64,000 nt of DNA from Desulfonema magnum (GTDB lineage Bacteria > Desulfobacterota > Desulfobacteria > Desulfobacterales > 4be13). Shown one piece after another: positions 26,155-34,880 of the stretch. The notes under the pieces were generated by a model, which saw only the letters and a program-made list of their open reading frames with translations, made no database searches and was not told the origin of the DNA. Every line of letters begins with the position of its first letter. Position 1 is the stretch's first letter. The stretch covers positions 5,849,633-5,913,632 of the forward strand of contig NZ_CP061800.1 in assembly GCF_017377395.1 (NCBI RefSeq), in the 5' to 3' direction. The translations under genes and the position numbers were made by a program.

Positions 26155-26257
26155 AATTCACGAAAAACATATAAAATGTTTTCATCGGCCCTTGGTTAAG
26201 CCTGCTGAAAACATTTAAACCATATTTGTCAGGAGAAATCAACAAAGAATTAACTAG

Positions 26258-26287
26258 TTGAAAACATACATTACACTTGCATATTAT
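26258..26287 (+). promoter_or_regulatory. Possible promoter of the sat/APS kinase gene
   Basis: TTGAAA at 26258-26263 and TATTAT at 26282-26287 with 18-base spacing. It would give a leader of about 258 bases containing the CTCGATG repeat. Confidence 0.4.
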
Positions 26288-26330
26288 CGCGCGGTGATAT
26301 ATGCTTATATTCATGAGTGATCAGCTATCA

Positions 26331-26419
26331 CTCGATGAGCAGATTTTTTGACCCGATTCGAACAAAAAATTTGTTGTTCCTGCGAAAGCAGGAATGATGA
26401 AAAAAATTTGAACATCGAG
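26331..26419. repeat. CTCGATG...CATCGAG palindromic repeat
   Basis: Ends CTCGATGAGCA and TTTGAACATCGAG are inverted; the core TTCCTGCGAAAGCAGGAA is itself a perfect palindrome. Relatives lie at 34831, 44276-45115 and 54449-54551. The core belongs to a repeat type widespread in bacterial genomes. Confidence 0.7.
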
Positions 26420-26551
26420 TATCAGATACCAGATATTAGCTGTGTTGTTTCAGTACCTCATAACAACCGGCAGGTGAGAGCATAACGGTCATGAAAGCGC
26501 AATATCTGCCGACAACTGACTGCTGAAAACTTATAAACAGGAGAGAATAAA

Positions 26552-28267
26552 ATGACCAAATCCGAACAAGCTGAACCTCAGGAAAGTATGCTTGTAAATC
26601 TGCTTGTTGATGAAGCACGTGGCGCATTGCTCAGGGATATTGCCATGAACTTACCGAATATCACATTGAATGACCGGCAGCTATGCGACCTCGAACTTCT
26701 TGCCACGGGTGTTTTTTCACCGCTTACAGGCTTTATGACCCGGACAGACTATGAATCTGTTCTTGACCGGATGAGACTGCAAAATAACATTCTGTGGCCC
26801 ATTCCCATCTGCCTTGACATATCTGATATACAAGTCCGGGCCCTTGAAGCGGGTCAGTCTGTCGCACTCAGGGATTCCGAAGGGTTTCTTCTTGCTGTGA
26901 TGCATATCGAAGATATCTGGCAGATTGATCGTGAGAAAGAAGCTTCCCAGGTGTATGGGACACTTGACCCGACCCATCCGGGGGTAAAATATCTTTTTAA
27001 CACGTCGGGTGATTACTACATCGGCGGCGCTCTGGAAGTGATAAGCCCGCCGCTGCATTTTGATTTTCAACAGATACGCATGTCTCCTGAAGAGATCAGG
27101 AATACCTATAAAAAACTCGGGTGGCATCGCGTGGTGGGATTTCAGACCAAAGCACCGATTCACCGCCCCCAGTTTGAAATGACCGTCAGGGCCATGCGGC
27201 AGGCCAAAGCAAACTTATTGATTCTTCCGGTTGTCGGCATCACCCATCCCAAGGATTTTGACCAATATACCAGAGTCAGATGCTACCGTGAAACTGTTCA
27301 CAGATATCCGCCAGACTCGTTTATATTAAATTTGCTGCCCCTTGCCGACCGCATGGCCGGACCCAGAAACGCACTTTTACATGCCATGATTGCGAAAAAC
27401 TACGGATGCACCCATTTTATTGTGGGACATGACCATGCCACCCCGGGCACAGATACCAATGGGAAATTTTTTTATAAAAGCGGTGAGGCCCAGACTCTGG
27501 CAAAAGCATACACCAGGGAAATCGGTGTGGAGATTCTTTCTTTTAAGGAAATGGTTTATCTTCCTTTTGAAGATGAATACCGTTTTTCAGATCAGGTTCC
27601 GGAAGGGACCCAGACCATTTCTTTTTCCGGGTTCGATATTCGGGAGCGGATCAGATCAGGACGCCGTATCCCTCAGTGGGCGAGCTTTCCGGAGGTGGTG
27701 AGAGAACTGAAAAGATCATATCCGCCGCCTCGCAAACAGGGACTTACGGTTTTTTTCACAGGGCTTTCAGGGGCAGGGAAGTCCACACTGGCAAAAGTGC
27801 TTTATTCCCGCTTTCTGGAATTGGGGGACCGTCCGGTAACACTGCTTGACGGTGATATCGTCCGCCAGAATTTGTCCAGCGAACTGAAATTTTCAAAGGA
27901 ACACCGGGATATCAATGTGCGGCGCATTGGTTTTGTTGCCAGCGAAATTACCAAAAACCGGGGGATTGCCATATGCGCCCCTATTGCGCCTTATGAAAAT
28001 ACAAGAACGGAGATTCGGACAATTATTGAGGCTTACGGAGGATTTGTCGAAGTGCATGTCTCCACTCCCATTGAGGAATGCGAAAAAAGAGATCGTAAGG
28101 GGATGTATGCAAAGGCCAGGGCAGGGCTTATCAGAGGGTTTACCGGCGTGGATGATCCCTATGAAATCCCTAAGTCGCCTGAAATACGCATTGACACAAC
28201 CCAGCTGACCCCTGATGAATCTGTTAAGGAAATCCTCCTGTTTTTAGGAGAAAAGAGGTATATTTGA
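26552..28267 (+). CDS. Fused ATP sulfurylase / APS kinase
   Basis: A 571-residue protein. Residues 1-390 are the ATP sulfurylase fold, 395-571 the APS kinase (CysC), whose P-loop GLSGAGKS is at 404-411 and whose DGDIVRQNLSSELKFSKEHR and APIAPYENTR motifs are intact, so it should phosphorylate APS to PAPS. In the sulfurylase half the usual QTRNPMHRAH is QTKAPIHRPQ at 198-207 and GRDHA is GHDHA at 292-296: Arg, Asn and the second His of the HxxH motif are changed. ATP sulfurylase activity may be altered or lost. It overlaps the start region of cysQ. The canonical sat gene is separate at 42276. Confidence 0.92.
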   Translation: MTKSEQAEPQESMLVNLLVDEARGALLRDIAMNLPNITLNDRQLCDLELLATGVFSPLTGFMTRTDYESVLDRMRLQNNILWPIPICLDISDIQVRALEAGQSVALRDSEGFLLAVMHIEDIWQIDREKEASQVYGTLDPTHPGVKYLFNTSGDYYIGGALEVISPPLHFDFQQIRMSPEEIRNTYKKLGWHRVVGFQTKAPIHRPQFEMTVRAMRQAKANLLILPVVGITHPKDFDQYTRVRCYRETVHRYPPDSFILNLLPLADRMAGPRNALLHAMIAKNYGCTHFIVGHDHATPGTDTNGKFFYKSGEAQTLAKAYTREIGVEILSFKEMVYLPFEDEYRFSDQVPEGTQTISFSGFDIRERIRSGRRIPQWASFPEVVRELKRSYPPPRKQGLTVFFTGLSGAGKSTLAKVLYSRFLELGDRPVTLLDGDIVRQNLSSELKFSKEHRDINVRRIGFVASEITKNRGIAICAPIAPYENTRTEIRTIIEAYGGFVEVHVSTPIEECEKRDRKGMYAKARAGLIRGFTGVDDPYEIPKSPEIRIDTTQLTPDESVKEILLFLGEKRYI

Positions 28268-28290
28268 AACTGGAAACTCGGAGAGTTAAT

Positions 28291-29154
28291 ATGCGTTATG
28301 AAAAATATTTGCTTATGGCTTTGGCCGCGTCAAAAATTGCCGGAAATGCTATTCTTGATGTTTATGAACAAAAAATTGATGTGGAATATAAAAAAGATCA
28401 GTCCCCTCTGACTTTGGCTGATAAACGCTCCCATGAAATTATCACGAAAATTCTGACTGCCCGGGCTGAGAATCCCCTTCCTGTTCTCAGCGAGGAAGGA
28501 AAAAATATTGCTTATGAGGAAAGAAAAAAATGGGAATATTTCTGGCTGACTGATCCGCTTGACGGAACCAAGGAGTTCATAAAAAGAAACGGAGAGTTTA
28601 CTGTAAATATTGCGATCATACATAAAAATGCCCCTGTTCTCGGTGTGATTTATGTGCCTGTAAAGGATGTCTGTTATTTTGCAGCAGAAGGGCTGGGATC
28701 ATATAAACTGGATAATTGCGAAGTCCTTGACCGGCTCAGTGAGAAAGCCATATCTGAAAACGCGGGTCTGATGGATGAGATTATTTCCCATTCTGTGATA
28801 TTACCGACGGACAGAATTGCCGGTTCTCCGTTCACTATTGTGGGGAGTCGTTCTCATTCCACTAATGCGGTTGAAGATTTTGTGGCGGATATGAAAACCA
28901 GACATGAAGCCGTGGAGTTCATTTCCGCGGGAAGTTCTTTAAAGCTCTGTCTGGTCGCGGAGGGCAAAGCAGATGTTTATCCGAGGCTTGCCCCAACAAT
29001 GGAATGGGACACCGCGGCCGGGCAGGTCATTGTGGAACAGTCCGGGGGAAATGTCCTGAATGCGGAGACCAATAAGCCCTTGCAATATAATAAGGAAAAC
29101 CTGCTTAATCCCTGGTTTATTGTGAACAGAAGGAATCATAAAATTGAGAATTGA
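28291..29154 (+). CDS. cysQ: 3'(2'),5'-bisphosphate nucleotidase (CysQ)
   Basis: A 287-residue enzyme of the inositol-monophosphatase superfamily that removes the 3' phosphate of PAP (and PAPS), clearing the by-product of sulfotransfer. The metal motifs are present: SEEGK near residue 70, WLTDPLDGTKEFI near 93 and EWDTAAGQVIVEQSGG near 245. An upstream in-frame ATG at 28264 overlaps the fused kinase gene; the ATG at 28291 after CGGAGAG gives the usual N-terminus. The pair with the Sat/APS kinase fits PAPS supply and recycling. Confidence 0.92.
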   Translation: MRYEKYLLMALAASKIAGNAILDVYEQKIDVEYKKDQSPLTLADKRSHEIITKILTARAENPLPVLSEEGKNIAYEERKKWEYFWLTDPLDGTKEFIKRNGEFTVNIAIIHKNAPVLGVIYVPVKDVCYFAAEGLGSYKLDNCEVLDRLSEKAISENAGLMDEIISHSVILPTDRIAGSPFTIVGSRSHSTNAVEDFVADMKTRHEAVEFISAGSSLKLCLVAEGKADVYPRLAPTMEWDTAAGQVIVEQSGGNVLNAETNKPLQYNKENLLNPWFIVNRRNHKIEN

Positions 29155-29255
29155 AAATTAAAAATTAAAAATTGGAAAATTCCGATTATCAAATTTTATT
29201 TTCTTGTCTGAAGTGATCTGGCAGGATTTATAGATTTTAAGAAAATATCTTTCTC

Positions 29256-29300
29256 TCCGGAGTGCCAAACTGCAAGTTTGGCACTCCGGATAATTTTTTT
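29256..29300 (+). terminator. Terminator after cysQ built from a CCGGAGTGCC palindrome
   Basis: TCCGGAGTGCCAAACT (29256-29271) pairs perfectly with AGTTTGGCACTCCGGA (29275-29290), then TAATTTTTTT. The rest of 29155-29602 shows only a short AATTGAAAATTAAAAATTA repeat and no gene. Confidence 0.8.
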
Positions 29301-29602
29301 CTTAAAGCCTATAACTTGCTAATTTTGTAAGCACGCTTCGGACAGCCGTCTGCCCCGGGGATTCATTTCCTGTCTGCGTGTTCAGCTTACTTTTTATTTT
29401 CCGCACAGGCTCCGGCATAATGTTCTGATCTGAATTGACCGATTCTTGGCTGGATATGATTTTCATTGTGCGATGTCAGGTTCTCGGAAAATTTCGGATT
29501 TTCATCTCCCGGGTGAGAGCCAAAAAACAGACCAAAACTATGAATATCAGACTTTCAGGCAGTTTTGCTGATGAAAATCGCTCAATTCAGGTTTGAATTC
29601 AT

Positions 29603-29995
29603 TCAGATTTCAGAATGCGGTTCCGAAGGAATAAATTTAAGTCCGAAGCGATATCCGCCTTCTGGCAGATGCTTTACCCATATAAGATGGGCCCGACGCC
29701 TGCGAAGTTTTCCCTCATATTCAAATCGCATTTCAAATGGCAGATTTTCAGACAATTCAAAACAGATTCCTCCTTCGGAAAAATTAATTCCTTTGGCTTC
29801 GATGATATCGAAATCACCTATAAACTCGATATCCGCCTCAAATTCTTTCCGCAGGGAACGCTTTACGAATTTTTCTGAGGTGTTATCTGGTTTTGTCCCA
29901 ACTTCGGCAAGTTTCAATTCAAGCGCTGCTACCCGTTGACGCATAGCTTTCAGTTCTTCATTAAGTTGAGCATTTATTTTTTGATAATCCTTCAT
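29603..29995 (-). CDS. PilZ domain protein with N-terminal coiled coil
   Basis: A 130-residue protein. Residues 5-33 form a heptad coil (QKINAQLNEELKAMRQRV), and 45-125 a PilZ domain with the N-x-S-x2-G motif (GINFSEGGICFEL) and an upstream basic stretch (KRSLRKEF), the usual c-di-GMP contacts. It is cytoplasmic and likely a c-di-GMP receptor; the diguanylate cyclase at 37801 may supply the signal. A damaged second copy follows at 30118-30447. Confidence 0.85.
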   Translation of the reverse strand: MKDYQKINAQLNEELKAMRQRVAALELKLAEVGTKPDNTSEKFVKRSLRKEFEADIEFIGDFDIIEAKGINFSEGGICFELSENLPFEMRFEYEGKLRRRRAHLIWVKHLPEGGYRFGLKFIPSEPHSEI

Positions 29996-30117
29996 GGTGA
30001 TAGCTTGCTCCTTAATATCAGGGGAAGTACCCGGACAAAAAAATGAATTTATTTAAATTTAACTATTAATTCGAATAGATAACTCAGTCACTATTTAAAA
30101 TTGTCAGATTTTTACAT

Positions 30118-30447
30118 TAAATCTCAGAATATGGTGCCGAAGAAATAAATTTTAAGTCCGAAGCAATATCCGTCTTCCGGAAGATGCTTCATCCATATAA
30201 GATAGGCCCGGTGCCTGTGACGTTTTCCCTCATATTCAAATGGCAGGTTTTCAGATGATTGAAAACAAATTTCGTGTTCGGAAAAATCAACGCCCCTGGC
30301 CTTGATAATATTGAAATCATCTGTCCTATGGATGTCATTTGTTAAATTCTGTAAGAGGATATCGTGGTGCAAATTTTTCTCTGTTCGCCTCCTGCTCATA
30401 TTCTGCAAGTTTTGATTCAAGTTGATCTGCCCGTTGGCGCGGAACGT
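30118..30447 (-). pseudogene. Decayed copy of the PilZ gene
   Basis: The minus strand carries segments parallel to the neighbouring PilZ gene: RQRADQLESKLAEYEQ (cf. RQRVAALELKLAEV), NIIKARGVDFSEHEICF (cf. DIIEAKGINFSEGGICF) and LIWMKHLPEDGYCFGLK (cf. LIWVKHLPEGGYRFGLK). These lie in more than one frame; near the 3' end an extra base in AAATTTTAAG relative to AAATTTAAG shifts the frame, and the motif Gly after S-x-x has become E. A tandem duplicate in decay. The gap 30448-30984 holds no gene. Confidence 0.75.
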
Positions 30448-30928
30448 TCAATTTTATACAGAATCATTTAATTTCATTGGAGATTCCGCTTTAATCGGCA
30501 GATTATCGAAACCCTTGAGAAATAAATAGTATCAATTCCTGTGAATATTGTAAAGTGAGAAAAATTGGCTGCTAAAACAGAGCATGAAAGATTGATTATA
30601 TGATCAGCAGGTTATAATATTAAAAGGATTATAACAGGTTTTTCCGAACAGGGTTTATCTTTTTCCGGAAGGGATTGCGAACCGCGTCCGGCCCCCCTGA
30701 AAAAGCGATTTATTAAAGCCCGGGGTGATACCTTTGCAACAAACAGAAGCGGTTCGGGGGATATTCAAATTCAGGATAGGCGCGATGCTGACGATAATCT
30801 TTTAAGCTCGAACCAAAGGAAGTGCGCAGTGACGGGATTGATCGGGACGGTAACTGATTTCGGATGGCCCCGCGCGCAAGAAACAGGTGATAGCAGTGAC
30901 GTATCTATCTGGCATAATAAGAGAAATT

Positions 30929-30958
30929 GCCGGATACAGCAGGCATGCCATATCCGGC
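30929..30958 (-). terminator. Hairpin terminator of the nfnAB-type operon
   Basis: GCCGGATA (30929-30936) and TATCCGGC (30951-30958) pair around an inner GGCATGCC; AATTTCTCTT follows on the minus strand, 27 bases after the stop. Confidence 0.5.
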
Positions 30959-30984
30959 CTGTTTCTTACTTTAGCGAATTTAAA

Positions 30985-32397
30985 TTACCATCCCCAGGTG
31001 AGGTATTCGTGAATCGAATCCGCAGCTTTTCTTCCGGCACCCATTGCCAGAATGACGGTTGCGGCACCGGTGACGATATCACCGCCTGCCCATACGCCTT
31101 TTTTCGTGGTTTTTCCGGTTTCAGGATCAGCCTCGATATAGCCCCATTTGTTCAGTTTCATATCCGGTGTTGACTGGGTCAGCAGGGGATTGGCTCCGGA
31201 ACCCACAGCCACGATGACCAAGTCACAATCCATATGAAACTCAGAACCTTCGATGGCTACAGGGCTGCGTCGGCCTGACTCATCCGGTTCTCCCAGTTCC
31301 ATCTTCAGGCATTCCATACCGGTAAGGCGTCCCTCTTCATTCCCCACAAATTTGGTGGGATTGGTAAGCAGGAAGAGTTCAATGCCTTCTTCTTCCGCAT
31401 GATGTATCTCCGCTCCTCTTGCGGGCATCTCCTCCCGTGAACGGCGATAGACGATGCGAACTCTGTCCGCACCGAGACGCATGGCGGTTCTGGCTGAGTC
31501 CATTGCCACATTTCCCGCGCCCAGCACGACCACGTCCTTTCCGATGGGAATGGGCGTATCTACTTCAGGAAAACGATAGGCTTTCATGAGGTTGGCCCGG
31601 GTCAGATATTCATTTGCTGAGAGAATGCCGATGAGGTTTTCACCCGGAAGATTCATAAATCGCGGCAGCCCTGCTCCGACACCCAGATATACAGCGTCAT
31701 AACCTTCTTCGAAGAGTTCGTCCAGAGATACGGTTCTTCCTACAACTGTGTTGCATTCAACCTTTGCCCCCAGTCTTTCAAGAAAATTAACTTCTGAAAA
31801 AACGATTTCCTTGGGAAGCCTGAACTCAGGAATACCATATACAAGAACGCCGCCCGGCTTATGAAATGCTTCCATTACTGTCACGTCATGCCCTTTGACA
31901 ACAAGGTCACCGGCCACGGTCAGCCCGGAGGGACCCGAACCCACAACAGCAACTTTCTTTCCAGTGGGACTCTGTTTGGGAGGCAGGTCTCCTGAGCCAT
32001 TTTTTCGCTCATAATCCGCGGCAAATCTTTCCAAGTTGCCAATGGCTACAGGTTCACCTTTTTTACCTACGACACATCTGCCTTCACACTGTATTTCCTG
32101 AGGACAGACCCTCCCGCAAACCGCAGGTAAACTGTTCTTTGTCCACAAATGTCTGATAGCACCTGTAAAATCACCATCTTTGATAAAACCGATAAACCCG
32201 GGGATATCAACCTGTACGGGGCATCCTTCAACACAGCTTGGCTTCTTGCACTGAAGGCATCTTGAAGCCTCCAACATGGCTGTTTCCGGGGTGTATCCTA
32301 TCGGCACTTCCTCAAAATTTCTTCGCCTGATCTCCGGCTTCTGCTCCGGCATGGGTTGTCTGGGTATCTTTTCCTTTTTTTCTTTTTTCTCCGCCAC
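30985..32397 (-). CDS. nfnB: NADPH-dependent glutamate synthase-like subunit (NfnB type)
   Basis: A 470-residue iron-sulfur flavoprotein. The N-terminal part has the cysteine-rich cluster region CLQCKKPSCVEGCPVQVDIP and CGRVCPQEIQCEGRC; then FAD (VVGSGPSGLTVAGDL, about 150) and NADPH (VVLGAGNVAMDSARTAMRLG, about 290) sites. Alone this looks like the small subunit of glutamate synthase, but pairing with the FAD/2Fe-2S protein upstream is the NfnAB arrangement, which bifurcates electrons between NADPH, NADH and ferredoxin. Start is GTG with AAGGAGGAT before it. There is no large GltB gene. Confidence 0.88.
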   Translation of the reverse strand: MAEKKEKKEKIPRQPMPEQKPEIRRRNFEEVPIGYTPETAMLEASRCLQCKKPSCVEGCPVQVDIPGFIGFIKDGDFTGAIRHLWTKNSLPAVCGRVCPQEIQCEGRCVVGKKGEPVAIGNLERFAADYERKNGSGDLPPKQSPTGKKVAVVGSGPSGLTVAGDLVVKGHDVTVMEAFHKPGGVLVYGIPEFRLPKEIVFSEVNFLERLGAKVECNTVVGRTVSLDELFEEGYDAVYLGVGAGLPRFMNLPGENLIGILSANEYLTRANLMKAYRFPEVDTPIPIGKDVVVLGAGNVAMDSARTAMRLGADRVRIVYRRSREEMPARGAEIHHAEEEGIELFLLTNPTKFVGNEEGRLTGMECLKMELGEPDESGRRSPVAIEGSEFHMDCDLVIVAVGSGANPLLTQSTPDMKLNKWGYIEADPETGKTTKKGVWAGGDIVTGAATVILAMGAGRKAADSIHEYLTWGW

Positions 32398-32404
32398 AAT
32401 ATCC

Positions 32405-32660
32405 TCCTTAATTTGTGATTTGTGATTTGTGATTTATCATTTGCGATTTGCGGTTTGTGATTTATGGTTTATGGTTTGTGATTTGTGATTTATCATTTGC
32501 GATTTGCGGTTTGTGATTTGTGATTTGTGGTTCTCTGTTTATCAGTCCGATAACCAATCCCCAATTCCCAATCACCAATTCCCAATCACCAATCCCCAAT
32601 CCCCAATTCCTAATCCCTAATCCCTAATCCCCAATCATCAATTCCTAATCACCAGTCACA
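32405..32660. repeat. Heptamer repeats inside the nfn operon
   Basis: Between the two genes, TTTGTGA-type heptamers run from about 32405 to 32530, then ATCACCA / ATCCCCA heptamers from about 32550 to 32660. The two blocks are partly complementary (TTGGTGAT type against ATCACCAA type), so the mRNA could fold on itself. A similar but shorter block precedes the diguanylate cyclase at 37801. Confidence 0.75.
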
Positions 32661-32663
32661 AAA

Positions 32664-33500
32664 TTATGCATTTTCTAATGCGCAATAATCTTCGTAGCAT
32701 TTTTTTTCATCTTCACTGTATGCCTGGAGACGCTTTGCCAGTTCATCATAGTCCACTTCATGACCGTCAAATTCAGGGCCGTCAACACATGCGAATTTTG
32801 TCTCCCCGCCCACGGATACACGACATCCGCCGCACATTCCTGTTCCGTCAACCATGATCGGGTTCAGACTGACAATTGTTTTTACATTGTATTCCTTTGT
32901 GATTTTGGATACAAATTTCATCATGGGAACAGGCCCGATGGCAACAACAAGTTTTATGTCCTTATCACTGTCCAGAATATCTTTGAGTTCCTCTGTGACA
33001 AAACCGGAACGACCATAAGAGCCGTCATCAGTGCAGACTCTGAGATCATGGGAAGCCGCTTTCATCTGTTCTTCCAGAATGAGCAGGTCCTTGTTTCTGG
33101 CTCCGATAATACAGGTGACATGGTTTCCGACGTCTTTAAGCCCGCGGGTGATGGGATGCAAAACAGCCACACCTGTCCCTCCGCCGACACATACCACGTT
33201 ACCCACGTTTTCCAGATGGGTCGCTTTGCCCAGAGGACCGATAACATCCTGATATTCATCACCGACCTTCAGATCTCTGAAAATGGCAGTGGATTTCCCG
33301 ACAACCATATAGATGATTGTTATTGTACCTTTTTCAGAGTCAGTCTCTGCCATGGTCAGCGGAACACGTTCCCCTTCCTCATTGGCCTTCAGAATAACAA
33401 ACTGACCAGGTTTTGCCTTACGGGCAATCAACGGGGCCTCAATTTCATTTAATATTACTGTGCCCTCAGCCATCTCTTCCCGTCTCACAATTTTAAACAT
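32664..33500 (-). CDS. nfnA: FAD/NAD and 2Fe-2S electron-transfer subunit (NfnA type)
   Basis: A 278-residue protein of the dihydroorotate-dehydrogenase electron-transfer / sulfide dehydrogenase beta family. FAD part at 1-95, NAD part with CVGGGTGVAVLHPITRG near 108, and a C-terminal 2Fe-2S loop MCGGCRVSVGGETKFACVDG near 222. It partners NfnB. The first ATG of the frame is not used: GGAGG precedes the ATG at 33500. The gene has its own promoter (33680-33708) and a structured leader with terminator (33541-33663), so the operon seems controlled by attenuation. Confidence 0.88.
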   Translation of the reverse strand: MFKIVRREEMAEGTVILNEIEAPLIARKAKPGQFVILKANEEGERVPLTMAETDSEKGTITIIYMVVGKSTAIFRDLKVGDEYQDVIGPLGKATHLENVGNVVCVGGGTGVAVLHPITRGLKDVGNHVTCIIGARNKDLLILEEQMKAASHDLRVCTDDGSYGRSGFVTEELKDILDSDKDIKLVVAIGPVPMMKFVSKITKEYNVKTIVSLNPIMVDGTGMCGGCRVSVGGETKFACVDGPEFDGHEVDYDELAKRLQAYSEDEKKCYEDYCALENA

Positions 33501-33540
33501 AAAAAACCTCCAAAAAGTCACTATTTTTTTGGTAAAAAAA

Positions 33541-33663
33541 ACTGGCGGAAATACCCATTTTCTGCCAGTGAAATTTCAGCAGCCCCCGCACGGATGATAC
33601 AGATAAATATTTGTTAATAATATGAATATGATTCACCGACATCTGAACAGCACTGCTGAATTT
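33541..33663 (-). promoter_or_regulatory. Structured leader of nfnA with intrinsic terminator
   Basis: On the transcript CTGCTGAA near 33653-33660 (plus sense) and TTCAGCAG near 33575-33582 pair in a helix of about 11 pairs with one bulge, enclosing 70 bases. Directly after it, ACTGGCAGAAA / TTTCCGCCAGT forms a hairpin (33541-33569) followed by eight U, ending about 35 bases before the nfnA start and just ahead of its GGAGG. No upstream minus-strand gene needs this terminator. The layout is that of a riboswitch or other attenuator; I do not recognise a known class. Confidence 0.6.
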
Positions 33664-33679
33664 CTATACTGAATTTATT

Positions 33680-33708
33680 AATATAATAACGAAATGATAT
33701 GAAATCAA
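33680..33708 (-). promoter_or_regulatory. Promoter of the nfnAB-type operon
   Basis: Minus strand TTGATT (33703-33708), 17-base spacer, TATATT (33680-33685). The transcript would begin about ten bases before the enclosing helix of the leader. The rest of the 33501-33946 gap is AT-rich and then holds the hairpin at 33816-33879. Confidence 0.55.
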
Positions 33709-33815
33709 TCCTAAAAAATCAAAAATGTTGATATTATCAATTTTCAATGCTAAATAAATTCAATTTTTAAAAGATTCAGCAGATCGAAAAATTTCCGGAC
33801 TGCGCGCGGCGCGGC

Positions 33816-33879
33816 AAAGAAACCCGGCTTTTTTTCCAGGACAGGTCGCTCCCCCCGCCGGAAAAACCCGGGTTTCTCC
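33816..33879. repeat. AAACCCGG-type palindromic element
   Basis: AAAGAAACCCGGC at 33816 pairs with the end GGGTTTCTCC near 33879. Other members are at 40066-40130 and 53117-53181 and in the cores of the elements at 26006 and 51982. Confidence 0.65.
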
Positions 33880-33946
33880 CCCGTCCGCCCTGTCTGTCCT
33901 GTGACAGCCCGAAAACGTTTCGATCTGCTGAGATCAGGAGATTATA

Positions 33947-34723
33947 ATGAAACTGTTTGACAGCCATTGTCATCTGGATGACCGCTTGTATGATGACGAT
34001 ATGGATGAAGTAATAAAACGGATGGATGCCGCGGGGGTTGCCGCGGCCATGATTGTAGGGGTTGATAAAAAAAGATCAGAAAAAGCGGTTGCCATGGCAG
34101 AATCCGGAACAGGTTTTTATGCCTCCGTGGGTGTGCATCCCCATGAAGCAAAAGACTGTTCCGAAGAGACCCTTGAATTTTTTTGCAAACTGGCCAAAAG
34201 TCCAAAAGTGAAAGCATGGGGGGAGATCGGACTTGATTTTAACCGGATGTATTCTTCTGTAACGGATCAGGAAAAATGGTTTGCCCGACAATTGGAAACA
34301 GCGGATGAACTGAGACTTCCGATTATTTTCCATGAAAGGGACACCAAGGGGCGTTTTCTTGAAATTCTGAAAGCACATTATGAAAGAAGAACGGGCGTGG
34401 TACATTGTTTCAGCGGAAATAAAAGGGAATTGGAAGAATATCTGCAACTGGGGCTTTGCATCGGTGTCACCGGCATCCTGACCATCAAAACCCGGGGGGC
34501 TGATTTACGAAAGCTTGTTTCTCTGATTCCTGCTGATCGTATTCTGATTGAAACTGATGCGCCTTTTTTAACACCTGCTCCTCAAAAAAACCACACACGG
34601 CGCAATGAACCGGCTTTTGTAAAATCTGTTCTGCTTAAACTGGCAGAGGTAAGAAAGGAAGAACCTGAATATCTGGCAGATATGATATGGGAAAATACTT
34701 GTCGGTTATACAATATCACATAA
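33947..34723 (+). CDS. tatD: TatD-family metal-dependent hydrolase
   Basis: A 258-residue TIM-barrel hydrolase of the TatD DNase family. Metal ligands are visible: DSHCHLDD (HxH) at 4-11, GEIGLDFN near 93, FHERDT near 127, VVHCFSG near 152 and ETDAPFL near 203. Expected to act on DNA or a related phosphodiester in the cytoplasm. Start has CAGGAGAT before the ATG. It is divergent from the nfn operon and alone. Confidence 0.93.
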   Translation: MKLFDSHCHLDDRLYDDDMDEVIKRMDAAGVAAAMIVGVDKKRSEKAVAMAESGTGFYASVGVHPHEAKDCSEETLEFFCKLAKSPKVKAWGEIGLDFNRMYSSVTDQEKWFARQLETADELRLPIIFHERDTKGRFLEILKAHYERRTGVVHCFSGNKRELEEYLQLGLCIGVTGILTIKTRGADLRKLVSLIPADRILIETDAPFLTPAPQKNHTRRNEPAFVKSVLLKLAEVRKEEPEYLADMIWENTCRLYNIT

Positions 34724-34731
34724 CCCGTTAT

Positions 34732-34830
34732 ACTTTTACCGTGAAAATACATTTTGAAAAGCCGGGTTTTTTATCTGAAAACATTTTCATAACCGGGGGC
34801 GAAAAACCCGGCTTTTTCATGAGCGTTTAT
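34732..34830 (-). repeat. 100-bp dispersed repeat, copy 2
   Basis: Reverse complement matches 25271-25370 over nearly its full length. As an inverted repeat (AAAGCCGGGTTTTTT with AAAAACCCGGCTTTTT) right after tatD it may also serve as terminator. Confidence 0.8.
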
Positions 34831-34880
34831 CTCGATGATCAAGTTTTCTGACCCGGTTCGAACAAAAAATGAACATCGAG
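34831..34880. repeat. CTCGATG...CATCGAG repeat, short copy
   Basis: CTCGATGATCAAGTTTTC and GAACATCGAG bound a 50-base copy lacking the GCGAAAGC core found at 26331. The following stretch to 35227 has one possible short frame (34869-34985, 38 residues) that I cannot support as a gene, and a TACTCGG inverted pair near 35032 and 35117. Confidence 0.55.

Noticed and set aside
30829..31173. 114-codon plus-strand frame entering nfnB antisense
   Set aside because: Mostly the reverse of nfnB, and its start region has no ribosome site.
32760..33452. 230-codon plus-strand frame opposite nfnA
   Set aside because: Shadow of a well-recognised gene.
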